Shown here piece after piece: positions 1 to 4,845 of a stretch of 6,398 bases of DNA (its first letter is position 1; every line of letters starts with the position of its first letter). The stretch covers positions 1-6,398 of the forward strand of contig JAQCHG010000102.1 of the NCBI GenBank assembly GCA_027619675.1, written 5' to 3'. Origin of the DNA: Cyanobacteriota bacterium. GTDB lineage: Bacteria > Cyanobacteriota > Cyanobacteriia > Phormidesmidales > Phormidesmidaceae. Below the pieces are notes generated by a model that was not told where the DNA came from, made no database searches, and saw only the letters and a program-made list of their open reading frames with translations. A program made the translations under genes and the position numbers.

Positions 1-585
1 TTGATGGGCCAAGATCAGGGCTTCGCGATCGCCCCCCGTCAAGGACTCCCCGGCGGCTGGGTTCAGCAGCAACTCTAGCCCCCCTCGGGAAGCGCCATGG
101 ACCCCCGTGGCCACCAACACCTGGCCCACCTGGGCGCGATCGCGGTACAGCAGCCGTTCCGCCCGTCCCTGGCCCAAGGCGGTGATGGCCAGGGTCACCT
201 GGGGCGATCGCACCACATCCCCGCCAAGAATGTCGCCGCCATAGGTGTCGAGGCAGGCCACCATGCCCCGGTACACCGCCTCCACCCAGGCCACCGGGAT
301 CGTCCCTGGTGCCCCTAGCCCCACCGTGATTCCCAAGGGGAGCGCCCCCATGGCGGCTAAATCCGACAAATTGGCCGCCACCGCCCGCCAGCCCACATCC
401 TCTGGCCCGGTGGTGCGATCGCTAAAATGCACCCCCTCCACCAGCACATCAGTGGTCACCACGAGGTCCGCCCCAGGGCAAGGCAACACCGCCGCATCAT
501 CCCCCACCGCCCCCGGACGACAAAAAGGCTGGAGCCGCCGTAGCAACTCCAGCTCTCCCAATTGCGCCAAGGTGGGGCCGCTCAT
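1..585 (-). CDS. thiL: Thiamine-monophosphate kinase ThiL (C-terminus cut by window edge)
   Basis: ThiL phosphorylates thiamine monophosphate with ATP to give thiamine diphosphate, the last step of cofactor synthesis in the cytoplasm. The visible 195 residues carry the family signatures in order: VGDDAAVL (27-34), the TTDVLVEGVHF metal/nucleotide strand (44-54), AANLSDLAAMGA (70-81), and the LGGDVVRSP loop (120-128) matching the GGDTTRG loop of E. coli ThiL. The acidic residues expected to bind magnesium (D29, D30, D46, D75, D123) are all present. The family is normally about 320-340 residues, so roughly the last 130 lie beyond position 1. ATG at 585 is the only possible start: the frame upstream reaches a TAG with no start codon between. 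It begins 7 bp after the isomerase stop, and an AGGGG overlapping that gene's end (596-600, 10-nt spacer) is the likely ribosome site, which suggests translational coupling. Identity is near certain; only the end is missing. Confidence 0.96.
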   Translation of the reverse strand, partial: MSGPTLAQLGELELLRRLQPFCRPGAVGDDAAVLPCPGADLVVTTDVLVEGVHFSDRTTGPEDVGWRAVAANLSDLAAMGALPLGITVGLGAPGTIPVAWVEAVYRGMVACLDTYGGDILGGDVVRSPQVTLAITALGQGRAERLLYRDRAQVGQVLVATGVHGASRGGLELLLNPAAGESLTGGDREALILAHQ

Positions 586-592
586 CCAGCGG

Positions 593-1735
593 TTACCCCT
601 GGGGGGACACCAGGTTGTCTAGGCCAGCCACCACGCGGGCCGATTGAATGGTATCCCCCTGGCCCAGGGTATCCAGCACGTCCTTGCCATCCACCACATA
701 GCCAAACACGGCATAGCGACCGTCCAGCAGGTTCAGCCCCGCCGGGGTCAACTCGGGCTCAAACAGGAAAAAGAAAAATTGGGAGGAGCCCCCATCGGGA
801 TCGCTTTCCGGACGGGCCATCCCTAGGGTGCCAAAGGCGGAGAAGGGCAGCACTGGATCTTCTAAATAGCGCCCCAGAAACTCCAGGGTGGCTCCGTACA
901 CGGGGGCATCATCCCCCTGCACCAAAATTTCTAGGGGAATGGCGCGGTACTGCTTTGTCTTGGGATCAATGAACCCCTCGTCCGGCCCAGGGGGATCGCC
1001 GGTTTGCAGCACATAGTTGTCTTCTGCTCGGATGAAGGGCATGTCGTCATAGAAGCCCCGCTGCACCAAGTCCACAAAGTTGCCCGCCGTCACCGGGGCG
1101 CTGTAGCCGTCCACCACAGCGGTGATGGCCCCTTTGGTGGTTTCAAACACCACCGTGGCCCGCCCCTTCAGTTGGGGTAGGGAGTCATACTCCGCTGGCA
1201 CCTCAAAGGGGAAGCCCTCCACCATCAATTCTTCAATGGCCCCGACGGTGTCCAGCAGTTCCGCGCGGGCTAGCCAGATGCCTTCCTTATCGCGGTTGTC
1301 CACCGCCTCATAGATGGGGTCAATGCCCGCCTCTAGCTGATCTAGCAGGACGGTGGCGCGATCGCGGCGATCCGCCGGGACATCCGCCAGAATCGCCTCC
1401 CGGCGGCGGCTGATGGTGCGGGCCACCTTTTTGACATCACCACTGATCGGCCCCCAGCGACTGCTGCGAAGCCATTGGGACAGGTCTTCCAGTTCCTTTT
1501 GAACCTTGCGAATGTCTTTATTCTCGATGGGCAGGGCATAGCGCAGTAGGGCCTTGCCATCGGTAATGGCGTTGCCCGGAGGGAGATAGGCCACCACCGG
1601 GGACACCCAACCAGGGGTGAGGGGCGCAGCCTCAGCGATCGCGCCAGTGGTCAGGCTGCCTTCACCGAGGATCAGGCCCAACCAACAGAGGGTGGTGAGC
1701 AGGGGCAGAATAAGCCATTGCTGAAGTCGTTGCAT
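593..1735 (-). CDS. TLP40/CYP38-like cyclophilin-type peptidyl-prolyl cis-trans isomerase, thylakoid lumen
   Basis: This 380-residue protein resembles plant lumenal CYP38/TLP40 and, from memory, Synechocystis Sll0408, in length and architecture. Residues 1-36 form a signal peptide (hydrophobic stretch WLILPLLTTLCWLGLIL, likely cleavage after AEA). Residues 65-175 are a charged helical bundle, as in CYP38. Residues 190-375 are the cyclophilin fold, with APVTAGNFVDLV (213-224), VLQTGDPPGP (242-251), GTLGMARPE (302-310), GGSSQF (315-320) and LLDGRYAVFGYV (336-347). The active-site Arg and Gln equivalents (R236, Q244) are kept, but the Phe60, Trp121 and His126 equivalents of human cyclophilin A are Y241, L336 and Y341, so catalysis and cyclosporin binding may be weak. 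CYP38 in plants assists photosystem II assembly and repair; the same role here is inferred. An earlier in-frame ATG at 1879 would bury the signal peptide and overlap the upstream gene by 56 bp, so ATG 1735 is preferred. It has no close Shine-Dalgarno site (GGAG 15 nt upstream). Confidence 0.93.
   Translation of the reverse strand: MQRLQQWLILPLLTTLCWLGLILGEGSLTTGAIAEAAPLTPGWVSPVVAYLPPGNAITDGKALLRYALPIENKDIRKVQKELEDLSQWLRSSRWGPISGDVKKVARTISRRREAILADVPADRRDRATVLLDQLEAGIDPIYEAVDNRDKEGIWLARAELLDTVGAIEELMVEGFPFEVPAEYDSLPQLKGRATVVFETTKGAITAVVDGYSAPVTAGNFVDLVQRGFYDDMPFIRAEDNYVLQTGDPPGPDEGFIDPKTKQYRAIPLEILVQGDDAPVYGATLEFLGRYLEDPVLPFSAFGTLGMARPESDPDGGSSQFFFFLFEPELTPAGLNLLDGRYAVFGYVVDGKDVLDTLGQGDTIQSARVVAGLDNLVSPQG
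596..600 (-). promoter_or_regulatory. Probable thiL ribosome binding site inside the isomerase end
   Basis: AGGGG on the minus strand occupies the last codons before the isomerase TAA, ten bases before the thiL ATG at 585. The spacing is long, but it is the only candidate in the 7-bp gap and its flank. Ribosomes ending the isomerase would be placed to restart on thiL, so coupling is inferred. Confidence 0.45.
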
Positions 1736-1823
1736 GGGTGCGCGGTAATTCTCCGGGTCTTGCCGCCTTTGATCTTGCCATAGGGCGGTCCATCTCCGAA
1801 GGGCGCAGCCCGTCTCAAGGGCT
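1736..1823 (-). other. 88-bp spacer between the PEP-CTERM and isomerase genes, with short hairpin
   Basis: Directly after the PEP-CTERM stop the minus strand forms AGCCC-TTGAGAC-GGGCT (1823-1807), a five-pair stem with a seven-base loop. No T-run follows, so termination is doubtful. The rest of the spacer shows only a GGAG 15 bases before the isomerase ATG. Confidence 0.25.
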
Positions 1824-2747
1824 TTAATCCATCCGCCGACGGAGGCGCAACCCCAGGCAGCTAACCAAGCCAAGGGCAATCCCTGTGCTGGGTTCCGGCA
1901 CCGCCGCTCCTGGGTTGGAGGCAGGGGGGCGAACAGCGCTCAAGCTACCCCGAAAGGCCAAGCCGTCGTTGATACATTCCGCAAACACATGGGCCACAAA
2001 CTCCCCTAGGGGCAGTTTTTCGGTACCGACGCTAAAGCCATAGGTGAACGCCCCTGTGGCGGGTAAATTGGCCCCAAAGCCAAAATCGGCGGCAAAACCA
2101 TGGGCGCTGAAGTCGCGGATGAAGGTGACATCGCTGGCAAGCAGCGTGCCCGTGGCGATCGCGTTGCCCATGGGAATGGTCTGGTTAAAGTAGCTGCCAT
2201 CCAAAGGCACCGCCCCCATGTCAGGGGTGCCCCCCTGCTGCACCACGGTGGTGATGTACTGATTGAGGGAATCAAATCCACTGTTGAGGGCGGTGACGCT
2301 TTGGACAGTGGTCACCCGATAGAGCCCCAGTTGGGGGACGCCAGAATCGTTGGCGGCATCAAAACGGATCCCGTACAAATCCTCAGCGACTAGGGCTTGG
2401 TCAAAGGACTGGCCAGAAAAGTTGAGGAACAGATCCCCCCAGGCAATGCTGCCCCCTGCGACGGGGATGCCCACGAGGGACTGGTCATAGCCCCCAATGG
2501 GGAGGTGGGTGCTAAAGCCGACATAGAGGCGATCGCTCCGTTGGACATAGCCCATGCCGTATAGCTCGAACCCCGGTACCGCCGAGCCCCCAATCACACC
2601 ACCCGTGACCCCATCGGTGACACTATCGGCGGTGTACTGGATGGCGGCGGCGGGGGTGGTGGTGGCGATCGCCCCCACCAAGAGGCTCCCGGCGGCAAGG
2701 CTGCGGAGCGGTCTCCACCGCCCCCGCCAACGTGTTGGCAGTCCCAT
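1824..2747 (-). CDS. PEP-CTERM exosortase-dependent surface protein
   Basis: A 307-residue exported protein of unknown function. Residues 1-35 are a signal peptide: basic n-region with six Arg, hydrophobic SLAAGSLLVGAIA, and a TPAAA cleavage site. The C-terminus is a textbook PEP-CTERM sorting tag: VPEPS (283-287), a short hydrophobic helix (288-300) and the basic tail RLRRRMD. Such tags are recognised and cut by exosortase in the inner membrane, so the mature protein should be surface-anchored or released, often with glycosylation in known cases. The middle (36-280) is Gly/Ser/Asn-rich with no enzymatic motif. Blocks such as FELYGM (60-65), WGDLFLNFSG (103-112) and HVFAECINDGLAFRGS (253-268) resemble, from memory, the cyanobacterial XDD-type exosortase-dependent surface proteins; that subfamily assignment is tentative. 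The start at 2747 is chosen because a purine-rich GGAGGGAGAAGG lies just upstream and the signal peptide follows at once. The same frame is open from an ATG at 2861, which would add 38 atypical residues. No exosortase gene is in the window. Confidence 0.9.
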   Translation of the reverse strand: MGLPTRWRGRWRPLRSLAAGSLLVGAIATTTPAAAIQYTADSVTDGVTGGVIGGSAVPGFELYGMGYVQRSDRLYVGFSTHLPIGGYDQSLVGIPVAGGSIAWGDLFLNFSGQSFDQALVAEDLYGIRFDAANDSGVPQLGLYRVTTVQSVTALNSGFDSLNQYITTVVQQGGTPDMGAVPLDGSYFNQTIPMGNAIATGTLLASDVTFIRDFSAHGFAADFGFGANLPATGAFTYGFSVGTEKLPLGEFVAHVFAECINDGLAFRGSLSAVRPPASNPGAAVPEPSTGIALGLVSCLGLRLRRRMD

Positions 2748-2928
2748 CAGCCTTCTCCCTCCAGATCGGACACTCCAACGGTTAGGGTCCATCCCTAGAC
2801 AGGGACGTCCGTTATGGGGCAAAGCCTCCCTAGCTCCCCTGCTCCAGGAAACGGTTTGCAAATTTACACCCCAAAGACTAGGGCCTATCCCCGTTGTACC
2901 GCCAGGGTCCTGACATGAATACCCCTAG
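2748..2928 (-). other. 181-bp gap between the SPFH and PEP-CTERM genes
   Basis: Apart from the ribosome site at its downstream end, the gap holds a small hairpin TAGGG-TCCAT-CCCTA (2783-2797) and the palindrome GGACGTCC (2803-2810). No convincing -35/-10 pair or T-run terminator was found. Its length, against 57 and 88 bp for neighbouring gaps, suggests that the PEP-CTERM gene has its own promoter. Confidence 0.4.
2751..2762 (-). promoter_or_regulatory. Strong Shine-Dalgarno region of the PEP-CTERM gene
   Basis: The minus strand reads GGAGGGAGAAGG, ending three bases before the ATG at 2747. The GGGAG core (2755-2759) is seven bases from the ATG, an ideal spacing. It decides this start over the upstream in-frame ATG at 2861, and it is the strongest ribosome site in the window. 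Confidence 0.75.
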
Positions 2929-2938
2929 CTACCCTGGC
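2901..2938 (-). other. 8-bp inverted repeat spanning the SPFH stop codon
   Basis: GCCAGGGT (2901-2908) and ACCCTGGC (2931-2938) are exact reverse complements with a 22-base loop. The left arm lies in the coding end and the stop TAG (2931-2929) is at the loop edge. There is no following T-run, so it is not a standard intrinsic terminator; a 3' mRNA stability stem is possible. A match of this length could arise by chance in a window of this size. Confidence 0.25.
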
Positions 2939-3888
2939 AACTGGCCATCGCCAACAATGGCCTTCATTCCCTCCAAGGTGGCGGGGATGCTGCGGGGGTC
3001 CATAAACATCACCTTGCTGCTGTCGCTGGTGCCGATTTGCTGCCCCATCTGTAGATAACCTTGGGCCAGCAGGAATTGCAGGGCATTGGCCGCTTGGGGA
3101 TCACTCTTGAGTCTGTCGGCAATAATCTGCATCGCCTCCGAGGTGGCTTGGGCCTTGAGCACCGCCTCTTGGCGCAGGGCTTGAGCCTTGAGGACAATGG
3201 CTTTCTGTTGGGCTTCTGCGTCGAGGATGGCCACCTTCTGACGGGCTTCCGCCGACAGCACTTCCGACTCAGCTCGGCCTCGGGCGCTATTGACCGCCGA
3301 TTCCCGTTCCCCTTCCGAGGTCAGCACCGCTGCCCGCTTGCGGCGTTCTGCCGCCATTTGCAGCTCCATGGAGTCCTGTACCGCCTTAGAGGGCACGATA
3401 TCCCGCAGTTCCACCCGCGTCACCTTCACCCCCCAGGGATCGGTGGAGATATCCAGCTCCCGCAGCAAAATTTCATTGATTTCAGACCGGGCCGTGAAGG
3501 TTTCATCCAGCTCCAACTTGCCCATCTCAGCCCGAATCTGGGTAAGCACCAGGTTGACCATAGCGGACTGGAGATTTTCCACCTTGTAATAGGCTTTTTC
3601 CATGTCCACAATGCGCCAGTAGACCACCGCATCCACGGAAATGGCGACGTTATCGCGGGTGATGCAGGACTGGGGCGGCACATCCAGCACCCGCTCCCGG
3701 ATGGTCTGCTTAAACACCACCTTGTCCAACATGGGCACCACAAAGTTAAGGCCAGCGGTGAGCTTTTTGCCGCTGTACTTACCCAGGGTTTCCACCAGGG
3801 CTTCGTCGCTTTGGTTAACGATTTTGACGGAGCTGGCGGCCACGGATCCGCCGAAAGCTAACACAAAAAGAAACACAATCGGGTTCAT
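2929..3888 (-). CDS. SPFH/Band 7 paraslipin (stomatin-like, QmcA/Slr1128 type)
   Basis: A 319-residue membrane scaffold protein of the SPFH superfamily. Residues 2-20 form one hydrophobic N-terminal membrane anchor. Residues 21-180 are the Band 7/SPFH domain, with typical stomatin blocks: [16 protein letters not shown] (42-57), [18 protein letters not shown] (64-81), DAVVYWRI (86-93), and [13 protein letters not shown] (152-164). Residues 175-255 are a long Ala/Glu/Lys/Arg-rich coiled coil ([20 protein letters not shown], then [20 protein letters not shown]). The C-terminal helix includes [12 protein letters not shown] (274-285). Relatives assemble into large ring complexes that organise membrane microdomains and interact with membrane proteases; Slr1128 is, from memory, the Synechocystis equivalent. 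It lies 57 bp downstream of the NfeD-like gene, the usual partner of paraslipins. The start is fixed by AGGAG (3895-3899) six bases before the ATG. Membrane quality control is inferred from the family; the substrate is unknown. It has none of the HIP1 octamers common elsewhere in the window. Confidence 0.95.
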   Translation of the reverse strand: MNPIVFLFVLAFGGSVAASSVKIVNQSDEALVETLGKYSGKKLTAGLNFVVPMLDKVVFKQTIRERVLDVPPQSCITRDNVAISVDAVVYWRIVDMEKAYYKVENLQSAMVNLVLTQIRAEMGKLELDETFTARSEINEILLRELDISTDPWGVKVTRVELRDIVPSKAVQDSMELQMAAERRKRAAVLTSEGERESAVNSARGRAESEVLSAEARQKVAILDAEAQQKAIVLKAQALRQEAVLKAQATSEAMQIIADRLKSDPQAANALQFLLAQGYLQMGQQIGTSDSSKVMFMDPRSIPATLEGMKAIVGDGQLPG

Positions 3889-3894
3889 GATTTG

Positions 3895-3899
3895 CTCCT
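3895..3899 (-). promoter_or_regulatory. Shine-Dalgarno site of the SPFH gene
   Basis: On the minus strand AGGAG lies six bases before the ATG at 3888. It fixes the SPFH start and shows that this second gene of the NfeD-SPFH pair has its own good ribosome binding site within the 57-bp gap. Confidence 0.8.
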
Positions 3900-3945
3900 G
3901 ACTATCAAAGATCGAAGGATTCGCATCGCCGGACTGGCCTATCCC

Positions 3946-4371
3946 TCAAGGCTCCAGTGCCCGTTCTGGAATAATCAGCAGGGTATTGCCCCGGCGACCC
4001 ACCACAATCACCCGCTGATTCACGCCGATGGCGGTGCCCATATCTTCACAGCGGGCCTGCCAAGAATTGCCTTCGTAGATCACCCGTCCGGTCTCGCCGG
4101 GGGCGATCGCCGTTAGGGTGCGGGCTTCGGTGGCATCGGCCAAGGTATAGGGGGTGCGCTTGGGCATCAAGTACCGCAGCCCCACCACCGTCAAAGCTGA
4201 AAACACCATCCATAGGGCAATTTGAATGGCGAGGTTAGGTACCACTAGGGCTACCACCGCCACTAGCAGGGCACTCACCCCGAGGGTGGCCTCCACAAAG
4301 GCGGTGGGTAAAAACAATTCCATCAAACACAGGATCACGCCTGCGATAAACCAAAACAGCGCTGGACTCAT
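3946..4371 (-). CDS. NfeD-like membrane protein, short form with C-terminal OB fold
   Basis: A 141-residue protein of the short NfeD class, which lacks the N-terminal ClpP-like serine protease domain of long NfeD. Three hydrophobic segments are visible: residues 3-23 (WFIAGVILCLMELFLP), 28-48 and 50-69. A soluble domain (about 85-138) follows, with APGETGRVIYEGNSWQARCE (90-109) and VNQRVIVVGRRGNTLLIIP (117-135), the pattern of the NfeD OB fold. Short NfeD proteins are encoded next to SPFH proteins (for example ybbJ with qmcA in E. coli) and are thought to work with them in the membrane; here the SPFH gene follows 57 bp downstream, so the two likely form an operon. The start at 4371 is preferred over the internal Met17 because the first membrane helix begins directly after it and is standard for the family. 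No Shine-Dalgarno sequence is evident before this ATG, which could mean a very short or leaderless transcript. Confidence 0.92.
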   Translation of the reverse strand: MSPALFWFIAGVILCLMELFLPTAFVEATLGVSALLVAVVALVVPNLAIQIALWMVFSALTVVGLRYLMPKRTPYTLADATEARTLTAIAPGETGRVIYEGNSWQARCEDMGTAIGVNQRVIVVGRRGNTLLIIPERALEP

Positions 4372-4383
4372 AGCAAAGTAGGG

Positions 4384-4404
4384 ATTGTAGGCCAGCCACG
4401 GCTG
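4384..4404 (-). promoter_or_regulatory. Possible -10 box and overlapping dyad before the NfeD-like gene
   Basis: The minus strand reads TACAAT (4389-4384), one base from the TATAAT consensus, 12 bases before the ATG at 4371. Transcription from it would leave a leader of only about six bases, consistent with the lack of a Shine-Dalgarno site. No clear -35 box is present. The dyad CAGCC-AC-GGCTG (4393-4404) lies where a spacer would be and could be an operator. Confidence 0.25.
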
Positions 4405-4531
4405 CCGTTCACTTCAGGGCAAACGTTAACCATTCCGTAGGGTTCCTGAGGGTAGGGATGATGACAGGCTAGCCCATCTTGGCGACCACCCCACCGCCCC
4501 CATCAGTGGGGATCAGCATTCGGCTAGGCGA

Positions 4532-4615
4532 CGACCCTGGACAGTCCTTGAAAGTCCTTGGGCGGTCCCTGAACAGCCCTTGGAAGTCCTTGAAACAGTC
4601 CAAGAACGGTCCAAC
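4532..4615. repeat. Degenerate tandem array of AGTCCTTG-like units at about one helical turn
   Basis: Seven 8-base units begin at 4543, 4553, 4564, 4575, 4585, 4597 and 4608: AGTCCTTG, AGTCCTTG, GGTCCCTG, AGCCCTTG, AGTCCTTG, AGTCCAAG and GGTCCAAC. A weaker eighth (CGACCCTG) starts at 4532. Three copies are exact. Unit spacings are 11, 10, 11, 11, 10, 12 and 11 bp. The last two units end in CCAA rather than CTTG, so CTTGGA (4579-4584) can pair with TCCAAG (4599-4604). The array lies about 230 bp upstream of the phosphatase and 160 bp upstream of the NfeD-like gene. A set of protein binding sites on one DNA face, or simple decayed tandem duplication, would both fit. Confidence 0.7.
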
Positions 4616-4696
4616 GGCGACTCAAGCAGGGGATGACTAGGGCGGGATCCCCCTGGACAAGGGGTTACAAACGGCTGACCGTAGGTCCCGCTTGGC

Positions 4697-4706
4697 CCCA
4701 ATTGGG
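4697..4706. promoter_or_regulatory. Perfect palindrome CCCAATTGGG, possible operator
   Basis: A ten-base perfect palindrome lies 30 bp upstream of the putative TTGACC box of the phosphatase gene. Its centre is 21.5 bp from that of the next dyad (4718-4728), about two helical turns, so both would face the same side of the DNA. No known regulator consensus is recognised. Confidence 0.3.
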
Positions 4707-4717
4707 TTCAGGGCCAG

Positions 4718-4728
4718 CAGGTAACCTG
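4718..4728. promoter_or_regulatory. Dyad CAGGT-A-ACCTG, possible operator
   Basis: Two perfect five-base arms flank a single A, ending eight bases before the putative -35 box at 4737. Together with CCCAATTGGG at 4697-4706 it could bind a dimeric activator next to RNA polymerase. The assignment rests only on symmetry and position. Confidence 0.3.
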
Positions 4729-4736
4729 AGCCAAAA

Positions 4737-4767
4737 TTGACCCAGATTTCCCCATACCCTCTAGGAT
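4737..4767 (+). promoter_or_regulatory. Possible sigma-70-type promoter of the phosphatase gene
   Basis: TTGACC (4737-4742) matches five of six -35 consensus bases, and TAGGAT (4762-4767) is a fair -10 box. The 19-bp spacer is longer than ideal. Transcription would begin near 4774, about 70 bases before the ATG at 4846, just ahead of an imperfect hairpin. It is the best plus-strand candidate in the region but rests on short matches only. Confidence 0.3.
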
Positions 4768-4775
4768 TAATCTAT

Positions 4776-4798
4776 CCTTTTGCCCACTGGTGCAAAGG
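4776..4798 (+). other. Imperfect leader hairpin upstream of the phosphatase gene
   Basis: CCTTTTGCCCAC pairs with GTGCAAAGG across a TG loop if a one-base and a two-base bulge are allowed, giving nine pairs. If the promoter at 4737-4767 is real, this would lie at the very 5' end of the mRNA, where such structures can affect stability. The tiny loop and bulges make it weak. Confidence 0.2.
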
Positions 4799-4845
4799 CT
4801 CTAGCCAGTTTGTTTTAAGGGTTTAAGCACACTACGCTCGTTGCC

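Larger units (their letters stand above)
4372..4845. other. 474-bp divergent intergenic region, non-coding
   Basis: This region separates the NfeD-SPFH pair from the phosphatase gene and must carry promoters for both directions. I see no convincing gene in it. It contains, left to right, a possible minus-strand -10 box and dyad (4384-4404), a small GC hairpin CCCCA-TCAG-TGGGG (4498-4511), a helically spaced array of AGTCCTTG-like units (4532-4615), a second GC hairpin CCCCT-GGACA-AGGGG (4650-4664), two dyads (4697-4706 and 4718-4728), a possible plus-strand promoter (4737-4767) and an imperfect leader hairpin (4776-4798). Such a density of small symmetric elements is unusual beside the compact spacing elsewhere in the window. 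Confidence 0.7.

Noticed and set aside
562..972. Plus-strand open frames opposite the isomerase and thiL genes (including 97-622)
   Set aside because: They are Pro/Gly/Arg/His-rich shadows of the conserved minus-strand genes, with no recognisable domain or start signals.
1736..1879. Longer isomerase frame starting at ATG 1879
   Set aside because: It would place 48 polar residues before a good signal peptide and overlap the PEP-CTERM gene by 56 bp. The 380-residue form fits the TLP40 family.
2748..2861. Longer PEP-CTERM frame starting at ATG 2861
   Set aside because: The added 38 residues would bury the signal peptide, and the ideal ribosome site lies directly before ATG 2747.
3061..3861. 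266-residue plus-strand open frame opposite the SPFH gene
   Set aside because: It is antisense to a clearly conserved SPFH protein, is rich in His and Leu as expected for a reversed GC-rich gene, and shows no domain.
4498..4511. Hairpin CCCCA-TCAG-TGGGG, and a similar one at 4650-4664, as intrinsic terminators
   Set aside because: Both have only five pairs, neither is followed by a T-run on either strand, and they lie in a divergent promoter region where no gene ends.
4532..4615. CRISPR-like array
   Set aside because: The units are about 8 bases at 10-12 bp spacing with no unique spacers, far from the 25-40 base repeats and spacers of CRISPR, and there are no cas genes.
4513..4701. 62-residue minus-strand open frame in the intergenic region, with a weak SRT-x-x-G heptad-like pattern
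   Set aside because: The pattern is just the translation of the 10-12 bp DNA repeats, two units giving about seven codons. There is no ribosome site, no signal or known domain, and the composition is unlike the real genes.
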